Shown piece by piece: positions 31,702 to 38,697 of a stretch of 38,697 nt of DNA. Made by a program: the position numbers and the translations under genes. Each line of letters opens with the position of its first letter. The first letter of the stretch is position 1. Source of the stretch: CAZWUK01 sp964636685 (GTDB lineage: Bacteria > Bacillota > Clostridia > Christensenellales > CAG-138); assembly GCA_964636685.1 (NCBI GenBank), contig CAZWUK010000009.1, positions 1 to 38,697 of the forward strand, written 5' to 3'. Below the pieces are notes generated by a model. The model did no database searches, was not told the DNA's origin, and was given only the letters and a program-made list of their open reading frames with translations.

Positions 31702-33876
31702 ATGGATCGTTTGGTTGAAAAATTCTCTCAACACTACACGGAGGAGCAAACAGCGCTGTTTGAAAAGGCAGTGGAGTTTGCCAAGCGCGTCCATGCAAAT
31801 CAGCGCCGCGAATCCGGCGAGCCGTATTATATCCATCCCGAGGCCGTTGCCGAAATCGTAATGGATATGGGCATGGACGCGCCGAGCGTCACCGCCGCGA
31901 TTCTGCACGATGTCGTGGAAGACGGCGAGGACGTTACCATAGAGGTTATTGAGAAGGCGTTCGGCAAGGAGATTGCGCGGCTTGTGGATGGCGTCACAAA
32001 GCTGACTATCTCCGGAAAACAGACCTATATCACAAAAAAGCAGGAGCAGGCCGAGAACCTTCGCAAGCTGTTTCTTGCCATTGCCGCGGACGTCCGCGTA
32101 GTGATTATCAAGCTTGCCGACCGTCTGCACAATATGCGCACGATCGCCTACTGCAATCCGTATAAGCGCGCTCGAAAGGCAAAGGAGACGCTTGAGGTCT
32201 ACGCGCCGCTTGCGCATCGCTTCGGCATGGGCGCGCTCAAGGGTGAGATGGAGGATCTGTCGTTCCTCAATCTCATGCCCGATGAATATGCGGAGATCAA
32301 GCGCGAGTTTGCAGAGCAGCAAGCGGAGCGCACAGAGCTGCTGGAGAGCGCAATGCAGGACATTCAGACAAAGCTGAAGGAAGCGGGTATTGAAGCCAAG
32401 ATCAGCGGGCGCCCGAAGCATCTGTACAGCGTCTATCGCAAAATGCAGCGCCAGAATTCCAACATCAACGAGGTCTATGATCTGATTGCCATTCGCGTGA
32501 TTGTGGATAGCGTAAACGATTGCTATGCCGCGCTCGGCGTGATTCATGCGACATGGAAGCCGCTGCCGGGGCGCTTCAAGGATTATATCGCAACGCCGAA
32601 GCCCAATCTGTATCGATCGCTGCACACAACGCTGCTTGCGCCGAATGGCATTCCCTTTGAGGTGCAGATCCGTACGCAGGAAATGCACGAAACGGCGGAA
32701 TACGGCATTGCGGCGCACTGGATGTATAAGGAGGGACGTGCGCAGCAGAGCATACTTGATAAAAAGACCAGCTGGCTGCGGCAGGTGATCGAGGCCAAAG
32801 ATACCACGGAAGACAGCATGGAGTTCGTGGACAATATTCTCAAGGATTTTTTGAGCGAATATGTTTTTGTGCTGACCCCACGCGGCGAGATCATCGATCT
32901 TCCAAAGGATTCGACGCCGCTGGATCTTGCCTATCGGATTCACACAAATATCGGACATCATTGCCAGCATGCCAAAGTGAACGGAAATCTTGTGCGGCTG
33001 GATTATAAATTGCAGACCAATGACGTTGTTGAGATCATCACCTCAAACAGCCAAGTCGGGCCAAGCCGCGACTGGCTCAACATCGTCAAAACGCAGTCGG
33101 CGCGCAATAAGATCCGCCAGTGGTTCAAAAAGGAGAACCGCGAGGAGAATATTCAGCGTGGACGCGAGATGTTGGAGGAAGCGGCAAAGCGCCACGGCGT
33201 GCAGCTCTATACCCTGATGAAGCCGGAATACTGCGCGGATGTGCTGAAGCGCTTCAACATGAACAGCATCGACGATGTATATTCCTCCGTTGGCTTTGGC
33301 GGGCTTTCCTCCGGGCAGGTGCTGCATCGGTTTCTCGAGCTTCAGAAAAAGGACGACAAGCAGGCAGCCATCGCCCAACAGCTTGCGACGGGTACGATTC
33401 GACCGGAAAAAGCAAAGGCGTCAGTCCCTGTCAACGGTATTATTGTGCGCGGTGATCCGGGGATGGCGGTGCGGTTTGGCAATTGCTGCAATCCGCTGCC
33501 GGGCGATGACATTATCGGCTATATTACCCGCGGGCGCGGCGTTTCGGTGCACCGTGCGGATTGCACCAACGCCCAGAACCTCCGCGCGGAGGAGGATCGC
33601 ATCATTGATGTGGAATGGGCGGTCAACGCAAAGAGCAGCTTTAACGCTTCCGTGCAGATTCACGCGGAGGATAAGCCTGGTACGCTGACGGAAATTTCCG
33701 CAATGCTGTCTGGACTCAATGTCAGCATCCAGGGCATGAGTGGAAGACCGCTGCAAGACGGGAAATATCTTTTGGACATGACGTTTGCCGTAACCGACGC
33801 GGATCAGCTGAATATCATCATGCGAAATCTGAAAAAGCTCAAGAACGTCAACGACGCTTATCGAATCAATCACTAG
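31702..33876 (+). CDS. relA: Bifunctional (p)ppGpp synthetase/hydrolase (Rel)
   Basis: A 724-residue long RSH protein controlling the stringent response. The hydrolase HD domain has YYIHPEAVAEIV and ILHDVVEDG (His69-Asp70). The synthetase region has GRPKHLYSVYRKM, YDLIAIRVIV, GRFKDYIATPKPNLYRSLHT and EVQIRT. The TGS domain is near 390-460 (VFVLTPRGEIIDLPKDST), then a Cys-containing region (CCNPLPGDDIIGYI) and a C-terminal ACT domain. Both catalytic sites look intact. AAGGGGG precedes the ATG at 31702. Confidence 0.96.
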   Translation: MDRLVEKFSQHYTEEQTALFEKAVEFAKRVHANQRRESGEPYYIHPEAVAEIVMDMGMDAPSVTAAILHDVVEDGEDVTIEVIEKAFGKEIARLVDGVTKLTISGKQTYITKKQEQAENLRKLFLAIAADVRVVIIKLADRLHNMRTIAYCNPYKRARKAKETLEVYAPLAHRFGMGALKGEMEDLSFLNLMPDEYAEIKREFAEQQAERTELLESAMQDIQTKLKEAGIEAKISGRPKHLYSVYRKMQRQNSNINEVYDLIAIRVIVDSVNDCYAALGVIHATWKPLPGRFKDYIATPKPNLYRSLHTTLLAPNGIPFEVQIRTQEMHETAEYGIAAHWMYKEGRAQQSILDKKTSWLRQVIEAKDTTEDSMEFVDNILKDFLSEYVFVLTPRGEIIDLPKDSTPLDLAYRIHTNIGHHCQHAKVNGNLVRLDYKLQTNDVVEIITSNSQVGPSRDWLNIVKTQSARNKIRQWFKKENREENIQRGREMLEEAAKRHGVQLYTLMKPEYCADVLKRFNMNSIDDVYSSVGFGGLSSGQVLHRFLELQKKDDKQAAIAQQLATGTIRPEKAKASVPVNGIIVRGDPGMAVRFGNCCNPLPGDDIIGYITRGRGVSVHRADCTNAQNLRAEEDRIIDVEWAVNAKSSFNASVQIHAEDKPGTLTEISAMLSGLNVSIQGMSGRPLQDGKYLLDMTFAVTDADQLNIIMRNLKKLKNVNDAYRINH

Positions 33877-33886
33877 GAGCGAAAAA

Positions 33887-34336
33887 TTGCGGGCAGTATT
33901 ACAAAAAGTGGCTTCGGCTTTTGTCACTGCAGAAGAACAGACGCTGGGAAAAATCGGGCGGGGTGTCGTTGCTCTGATCGGTGTTATGCGGGATGATACG
34001 GAAGAGGATATTCGCTACCTCTGCGATAAGATCGCCGAAATCCGTATCTTCGACGACGAGAACGGCGTGCCGAACCGTTCGGTACAGGAGATTGGAGGAC
34101 AGGTGCTGCTGATCTCGCAGTTCACAATTTGCGCGGACGCCCGGCACGGCAGGCGACCGAGCTATTTTCATGCAGCGCCGGCAGAGGTTGCGCAGCCGCT
34201 GTACGAAAAAGGCATAAATTTACTCCGCGAAAAGGGAATCGCCGTCGAAACGGGAAAGTTTCAGACGGATATGCAGGTCAGCCTTGTCAACGATGGCCCC
34301 ATGACCATCCTGCTTGACAGCCGGAGGATATTTTGA
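33887..34336 (+). CDS. dtd: D-aminoacyl-tRNA deacylase
   Basis: A 149-residue DTD, clearing D-amino acids from mischarged tRNAs. Motifs are MRAVLQKVASAFV, LLISQFTICADARHGRRPSF-like LISQFTICADARHG, and VNDGPMTILLDS. The start is TTG at 33887 behind AGGAG (33875-33879), 10 nt after rel, and gives the normal N-terminus. The next gene starts in its stop codon. The rel-dtd link is conserved in Firmicutes. Confidence 0.95.
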   Translation: MRAVLQKVASAFVTAEEQTLGKIGRGVVALIGVMRDDTEEDIRYLCDKIAEIRIFDDENGVPNRSVQEIGGQVLLISQFTICADARHGRRPSYFHAAPAEVAQPLYEKGINLLREKGIAVETGKFQTDMQVSLVNDGPMTILLDSRRIF

Positions 34337-34968
34337 TGAAGATTCTCACCATTCCATGTGGACCTCTTTCAACAAACAGCTATATTTGCGCAAACGCCGC
34401 CGGACGTTGCTTTGTTGTTGATCCGGCGGAAGCAGAGCCGGTGCTTGCCGAGCTGGAAGCAAACGGCCTCACTTGCGATGGGATTCTGATTACGCATGGA
34501 CATTTTGACCATATCGGCGGGCTTGCACAGCTCCAGAAGAAAACGGACGCGCCGGTTTACGTGCATCCGCTGGATGCGCCGGCTCTGTCGGATGATGTGA
34601 TGAATCTCGCGGAAGGGATGGGGTTTACCGTGCAGCCGTCAAAACCGGATCATCTGGTGACAGATGGAGAAATACTCGAAGTAGCGGGTTGTCCTGTGGA
34701 GGTTCTCCACACACCGGGACATTCGCCGGGCAGCGTTTGCTATCGGCTCACAGCGGAAAGAGTATTGTTTTGCGGCGATACGGTGTTTGCCGGCAGCTAT
34801 GGCAGAACGGATTTCCCCGGCGGCAATGCCAGAACGCTCTATCTTTCCGTGATAAAACGTATTTTCAGACTGCCGCCAAAGACGATGCTCTATCCGGGAC
34901 ACGGCCCCCAGACAGACGTTTCTCGGGAAAGCAGTGACAACCCGATCCTGTTCGGAGGGCTCCTATGA
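34336..34968 (+). CDS. MBL-fold metallo-hydrolase (glyoxalase II-like)
   Basis: A 210-residue metallo-beta-lactamase-fold protein. The metal motif ITHGHFDHIGG (HxHxDH), a later histidine in LHTPGHSPGS, and the CGDTVF aspartate are all seen; a final GHGP gives the last histidine. The sequence resembles glyoxalase-II-like hydrolases that sit after dtd in Clostridia. The substrate is unknown. The ATG at 34336 shares one base with the dtd stop and has GGAGG 8 nt upstream. Confidence 0.88.
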   Translation: MKILTIPCGPLSTNSYICANAAGRCFVVDPAEAEPVLAELEANGLTCDGILITHGHFDHIGGLAQLQKKTDAPVYVHPLDAPALSDDVMNLAEGMGFTVQPSKPDHLVTDGEILEVAGCPVEVLHTPGHSPGSVCYRLTAERVLFCGDTVFAGSYGRTDFPGGNARTLYLSVIKRIFRLPPKTMLYPGHGPQTDVSRESSDNPILFGGLL

Positions 34969-36425
34969 TGCGTATTGCCGTACTCGCCGACCGGAAATGC
35001 TATTTTAACGATATTGCCGAGGAAATCCGGTTGTTTACCGGCATGGCGGACATTTTCTTAGCGACGGAAGAAACAGAAGCGCCGTATGACCATTGTATGC
35101 GAGTTACTGTAGAAAACACGGGCGACGGCTTTTGTGCAAGTGCGACGCTCGACTCGTTTTCCTACACGCATTTTTTACCGTGCGAAGCAGCGGCGACCGC
35201 GCTGATCCGAAAAAAGATTGAAAAACGCGCCGTCAAAATCGCGGTGTTTCGCGTATGCAGGCAGGCGTATGCAACAAAAACGCCATGGGGTTCTCTGACG
35301 GGGATTCGCCCGACAAAACTTTACCGCGAGTTGACGGCGGCCGGCGAAAACGCAGAGGACGCTTTTTTGCACACATTTGACGTTTCTTCCGAAAAAACGG
35401 CGTTGGCGCGGGAGATCTGCAAGGTGCAGCAGCCGCTGATCGATTCCGCCAAAGAGAGGGACGTCGATATTTATATCGGCATTCCGTTTTGCAAGACGCG
35501 CTGTCTGTATTGCTCCTTTGCTTCTGAACTGGTCGGCGGTGGGGAAAAGTTGGACGCCTATCTGGAAACGCTGCACGATGACGTTCGCTCCGGCAGCGCG
35601 CTGCTTGCCGGCGGCGGCTACCGCGTACGCAGCATCTACTTTGGCGGCGGTACGCCGACGGTGCTGTCTGCCGCGCAGCTGGATGCACTATTAACGACCG
35701 CCGCCGATGTTTACGGCGATCTTTCGAGGATCGAATGTACCGTAGAAGCGGGAAGACCGGACACGATCACCGAAGAAAAGCTTGCTGTTCTCAAGACCCG
35801 CGGTGTGTCGCGCATCTCCATCAATCCGCAAACGATGAACGATGAGACGCTGCGCCGAGTCGGCAGAACCCATACGGCGGAGGATATTGAAAACACCGTT
35901 CAGCTTGCCAGACGCGTGGGCTTCTTGTCGATCAACATGGATTTGATCGCAGGATTGCCGGGAGAGACGACGGCGGATTTTTTGCGGTCGCTTCGCCGCG
36001 TTGCGGCCTTGTCGCCCGAGAATCTCACGGTGCATTCGCTTGCGATCAAGCGCTCCTCCATGCTCAAAGCCCATATGGAAGAATACACGCTGGCAACGCC
36101 TGAGGAGGTCGATGGCATGATCGCGGCGGGTTATGACACGGCGCGACGCATGGGGCTTTTGCCGTACTATATGTATCGCCAGAAATATATGACAGGCAAT
36201 CTTGAAAATGTGGGTTATGCGCTGCCCGATAAGGTATGCGTTTATAATATTGACATGATGGAGGAAACAACGTCCATTCTTGCGCATGGGGCAGGCGCTA
36301 TGTCTAAGCGCGTCTTTGCAAATGAACAGCGTATTGAACGGATTCCGAACCCCAAGGATATTTCCACATATTGCGAAAAGCTGCCCCGTTTGATCGCGGA
36401 GCGGATACGCCTGTTTTGTGATTGA
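34965..36425 (+). CDS. hemZ: Coproporphyrinogen dehydrogenase-like radical SAM protein HemZ
   Basis: A 486-residue radical-SAM protein of the HemZ group (HemN family). The N-terminal region of about 165 residues lacks the SAM motif and has PWGSLTGIRPTKL, typical of HemZ. The cluster cysteines are Cys176, 180 and 183 in PFCKTRCLYCSF; YFGGGTPT and VEAGRPDTI follow, and the C-terminus has PYYMYRQKYMTGNLENVGY. Anaerobic coproporphyrinogen oxidation is the name by homology, but many relatives in heme-lacking Clostridia may do other chemistry, and no other heme genes are in the window. It starts in the MBL stop codon (ATGATG). Confidence 0.88.
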   Translation: MMRIAVLADRKCYFNDIAEEIRLFTGMADIFLATEETEAPYDHCMRVTVENTGDGFCASATLDSFSYTHFLPCEAAATALIRKKIEKRAVKIAVFRVCRQAYATKTPWGSLTGIRPTKLYRELTAAGENAEDAFLHTFDVSSEKTALAREICKVQQPLIDSAKERDVDIYIGIPFCKTRCLYCSFASELVGGGEKLDAYLETLHDDVRSGSALLAGGGYRVRSIYFGGGTPTVLSAAQLDALLTTAADVYGDLSRIECTVEAGRPDTITEEKLAVLKTRGVSRISINPQTMNDETLRRVGRTHTAEDIENTVQLARRVGFLSINMDLIAGLPGETTADFLRSLRRVAALSPENLTVHSLAIKRSSMLKAHMEEYTLATPEEVDGMIAAGYDTARRMGLLPYYMYRQKYMTGNLENVGYALPDKVCVYNIDMMEETTSILAHGAGAMSKRVFANEQRIERIPNPKDISTYCEKLPRLIAERIRLFCD

Positions 36426-36450
36426 CAGAAGATAGTTTGACAGGGATAAT
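36422..36450 (+). promoter_or_regulatory. Strong promoter of hisS-aspS
   Basis: A perfect TTGACA (36422-36427) and GATAAT (36445-36450), 17 bp apart. It overlaps the hemZ stop codon; the RNA would start near 36457, just before T-box Stem I. Confidence 0.75.
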
Positions 36451-36456
36451 AGCATG

Positions 36457-36694
36457 AAAGGTTATGAACGGAAGAGTAACAGGTAAAGGCGGCAGCAAAG
36501 AGAGTATAGACGAGGCTGAGATCTGTACACGCATCTTTTCCCTGTGAAAGGCATCCGCAAACCGCGCGGCTGAATGGAGTAAGCTGCGACGTTTCATCCG
36601 CGTTACTGGATTCGAGTGGAGCAATATTGCTCAATCAGGGTGGCACCGCGGGTTTTCCGTCCCTTTATGAGGATGGAGACCTGCGTTTTATTTT
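36457..36694 (+). promoter_or_regulatory. T-box riboswitch leader of hisS-aspS
   Basis: A tRNA-sensing T-box. The hallmark AGGGTGGCACCGCGG is at 36637-36651. Stem I has GAAGAGTA (36471-36478) with the loop-E partner GAA (36545-36547), the AGAGAG bulge near 36509, and a distal stem 36513-36528 with wobble. The Stem II/III linker CTGAATGGAGTAAGCTGC follows. Uncharged tRNA should stabilise the antiterminator. The specifier triplet is not certain: after GAA the loop reads AGGCAT, which contains GGC, GCA and a His codon CAT (36552-36554). Regulation of hisS-aspS by tRNA-His (or tRNA-Asp) is expected from the genes downstream. Confidence 0.9.
36648..36694 (+). terminator. T-box terminator hairpin
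   Basis: The arm 36648-36662 pairs with 36671-36684 through a long stem with wobbles and one bulge, followed by GTTTTATTTT (36685-36694). The left arm overlaps the T-box sequence, so antiterminator and terminator exclude each other. Confidence 0.75.
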
Positions 36695-36711
36695 GTACAG
36701 GAGGAAAGCAA

Positions 36712-37977
36712 ATGGCTTATCAAGCGCCCAAAGGGACAAAGGACGTATTGCCGCAGGAGAGTTACCAGTGGCAGTATGTAGAGACAATGATCCGGGAGAT
36801 CGTTGCAAAATACGGTTTTCTTGAGGCGAGAACGCCGGTCATCGAGCATACCGAGCTGTTTTTGCGCGGCGTTGGCAATACGACCGATATCGTGCAGAAG
36901 GAAATGTATACGTTTCAGGACAAGGGAGATCGCTCGATCACACTGAAGCCGGAAGGAACGGCAGGCATTGCGCGTATGTTTGTGGAAAACAGTCTGTTTG
37001 TCGATGCGCAGCCCACCAAGATCTACTATCTCAATAACCCCGTTTTACGCTATGAAAAACCGCAAGCGGGCAGACTGCGCGAGCATCATCAGTTTGGCAT
37101 CGAGTTTTTGGGCGCCCCCAATCCGAGCGCGGATGCAGAATGTATTACCGTTGCGCTGGAGCTGCTCAACCGCATCGGCTGCACCGATCTGACGGTCAAG
37201 CTCAACAGCATCGGCTGCCCCCAATGCCGCCCGCTGTATCAGAACGCGCTGCGCGAGTATTTGCATAGTCACATGGGGGAGATGTGCGAAACCTGCAAGA
37301 CTCGCTTTGAGCAGAACCCGCTGCGCATTCTGGACTGCAAGGAAAAGCGCTGCCATGAGATTGCGCTGGGTGCGCCGAGTGTGATGGACTACATCTGCGA
37401 GGACTGCGCAGAGCACATGCAGCAGCTGCGCGCCTACCTGGATGCGCTGAATATCAACTATCAAATGGATCCAATGCTGGTGCGCGGATTGGACTATTAT
37501 ACAAAGACCGTTTTTGAGATCGTGTCCGATAAGATCGGCGCGCAGGGAACGGTCTGCGGCGGCGGTCGCTACGACGGGCTTATTTCCGAGCTTGGCGGCC
37601 CCGATATGCCGGCTGTCGGCTTTGGACTGGGAATGGAACGCTTGCTGCTCCTGATTAAGGAATGCGGCATTGAAATCCCTAAGCCTGTGCGGTACGATCT
37701 GTATTTGGCGGCGATTGGCGATCGGGCGAAGGTCGCGACATTTGTGCTGGCAAGCAGCTTAAGAAAGCTCGGCTGTCGCGTGGAAATCGATCATATGGCA
37801 AGAAGCGTCAAGGCGCAGATGAAATATGCCAACAAGGTTGGCGCGACCTGCACGATGGTACTGGGCGACGACGAGATCGCGGGCAATCGCGCAAAGCTGC
37901 ACAACATGAACGACGGGACTGACGTGGAGATCGCGCTGGTACCTAGTGATATTGCAAATGTATTGATGAGGAGATAA
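36712..37977 (+). CDS. hisS: Histidyl-tRNA synthetase
   Basis: A 421-residue class II HisRS. APKGTKDVLP opens the protein; motif 2 is near VLRYEKPQAGRLREHHQFG. The histidine-specific blocks GLDYYTKTVFEI and GGGRYDGLI are present, motif 3 is VGFGLGMERL, and an anticodon-binding domain ends the protein. AGGAGGA precedes the ATG at 36712. The frame is open further upstream inside the T-box, which is not coding. Four bases separate it from aspS. Confidence 0.97.
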   Translation: MAYQAPKGTKDVLPQESYQWQYVETMIREIVAKYGFLEARTPVIEHTELFLRGVGNTTDIVQKEMYTFQDKGDRSITLKPEGTAGIARMFVENSLFVDAQPTKIYYLNNPVLRYEKPQAGRLREHHQFGIEFLGAPNPSADAECITVALELLNRIGCTDLTVKLNSIGCPQCRPLYQNALREYLHSHMGEMCETCKTRFEQNPLRILDCKEKRCHEIALGAPSVMDYICEDCAEHMQQLRAYLDALNINYQMDPMLVRGLDYYTKTVFEIVSDKIGAQGTVCGGGRYDGLISELGGPDMPAVGFGLGMERLLLLIKECGIEIPKPVRYDLYLAAIGDRAKVATFVLASSLRKLGCRVEIDHMARSVKAQMKYANKVGATCTMVLGDDEIAGNRAKLHNMNDGTDVEIALVPSDIANVLMRR

Positions 37978-37981
37978 AGGT

Positions 37982-38697
37982 ATGGGAGAATTACTCGGCG
38001 GATGGAAACGCTCCTGCTATTGCACGGAGCCTTCCATGGAAGATGTCGGCAAAGAGATTACCCTGATGGGCTGGACAAATGTTCGGCGCGATCTTGGCGC
38101 GCTGGTATTTGTGCAGCTGCGCGACCGCACCGGTCTGATGCAGGTCGTGTTCGATTCCAGCACGCTTTCCAAAGAGGACTTTGACCGCGCGTGCACGATC
38201 CGTTCCGAATACGTGCTGGCTGTACGCGGCACGCTGTCCAAGAGAACGGGGAACATGGTCAATCCCAATATGAAGACCGGCGAACTGGAAGTGCTTGTGA
38301 CGGAATTTAAGATCCTGTCCAAGAGCGAAACGCCGCCGTTTGACGTGAGCGACGATTGCAATGCCAACGAGCTGTTGCGCTTGAAGTATCGTTATCTCGA
38401 TCTCCGGCGCCCCGTCATGCAAAAGAACCTCATGATGCGGCACCAGATCGCGTTTGCCGCGCGGCAGTATTTTGCCGACAACGGTTTTCTTGAGATCGAA
38501 ACCCCGATCCTGACCAACAGCACGCCCGAAGGCGCGAGAGACTATCTGGTACCCAGCCGCGTCCATCCCGGAAAATTCTACGCGCTGCCGCAGAGCCCGC
38601 AGCTGTTCAAGCAGCTTTTGATGCTCTCCGGCTACGACCGCTATTTCCAGATTGCCCGCTGCTTCCGCGACGAGGACTTGCGCGCAGACCGTCAGCC
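37982..38697 (+). CDS. aspS: Aspartyl-tRNA synthetase, 5' part
   Basis: The first 238 codons of AspRS, open at the window's right edge. The N-terminal OB-fold anticodon domain has VGKEITLMGWTNVRRDLG and VFVQLRDRTGLMQVVF. Class II motif 1 is FLEIETPILTNSTPEGARDY, preceded by KYRYLDLRRPVMQKN; motif 2 begins at YFQIARCFRDEDLRADRQ. AGGAG (37969-37973) precedes the ATG. Cotranscribed with hisS under the T-box. Whether it is the discriminating or the bacterial GatCAB-dependent type cannot be judged from this part. Confidence 0.95.
   Translation, partial: MGELLGGWKRSCYCTEPSMEDVGKEITLMGWTNVRRDLGALVFVQLRDRTGLMQVVFDSSTLSKEDFDRACTIRSEYVLAVRGTLSKRTGNMVNPNMKTGELEVLVTEFKILSKSETPPFDVSDDCNANELLRLKYRYLDLRRPVMQKNLMMRHQIAFAARQYFADNGFLEIETPILTNSTPEGARDYLVPSRVHPGKFYALPQSPQLFKQLLMLSGYDRYFQIARCFRDEDLRADRQ

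Noticed and set aside
31648..32970. 440-codon antisense open frame opposite rel
   Set aside because: It is a shadow of the (p)ppGpp synthetase gene without ribosome site or motifs.

Overview
The window looks like a chromosomal segment of an anaerobic, probably spore-forming Clostridia (Firmicutes) member. The evidence is strong Shine-Dalgarno sites, several TTG starts, a T-box riboswitch on hisS-aspS, a pta-ackA acetate pathway, a SpoVV/YlbJ homologue (dipicolinate transport in spore formers), a SCIFF peptide with its radical-SAM maturase, and a selenium-dependent molybdenum hydroxylase maturation cluster. No tRNA, rRNA, CRISPR array or complete insertion sequence was seen.

Layout. 1-1570 is visibly more AT-rich than the rest. 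It holds a 19-codon relic of the hybrid-cluster protein gene (hcp), a small cupin and a GH25 muramidase, and ends at a bidirectional terminator. 1713-5368 (minus) is an ABC exporter of the MacB/FtsX type. 5620-10895 is a selenium cluster: yqeC-yqeB-selD on plus, a converging NifS-like gene on minus, then yedE, a TusA-like gene and a DUF3343 gene on plus. 10976-14905 holds envelope genes: a Tim44-like membrane protein with a Ser/Asp/Trp-rich segment, a peptidoglycan-binding-like secreted protein, a mini zinc-ribbon protein and a VanW/G5 protein. A palindrome-rich intergenic element lies at 11941-12083.

15097-20982 is housekeeping: recX-acpS-nnr on plus, alr and an amidohydrolase on minus, then rsmD-coaD and a coiled-coil protein. 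22016-25163 matches the Bacillus ylbH-ylbM neighbourhood (spoVV, a patatin-like protein, tmcAL). 25259-27471 is pta-ackA. 27522-29058 is the SCIFF peptide (47 aa) and its maturase. This runs by an ATGA overlap into recJ-apt-rel-dtd-MBL-hemZ, followed by the T-box and hisS-aspS; aspS runs off the end of the window.

How the genes work together. The selenium genes supply selenophosphate and a selenium-modified molybdenum cofactor for a hydroxylase that is not in the window. pta-ackA makes ATP from acetyl-CoA. The recJ to aspS block combines DNA repair, purine salvage, the stringent response, D-aminoacyl-tRNA proofreading and tRNA charging. The genome is tightly packed. Co-directional genes are often joined by ATGA overlaps, and four convergent pairs overlap at their 3' ends. 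About half of the promoters identified carry an extended -10 (TGn), and two (recX and the gene at 12841) look leaderless.

The best leads for something less described are the SCIFF locus (an extra cysteine and a perfect palindrome over its promoter), the structured element at 11941-12083, the hcp mini-ORF, the T-box whose specifier is unclear, and the Trp-rich Tim44/zinc-ribbon protein. All functional calls come from reading motifs by eye; no database search was run.
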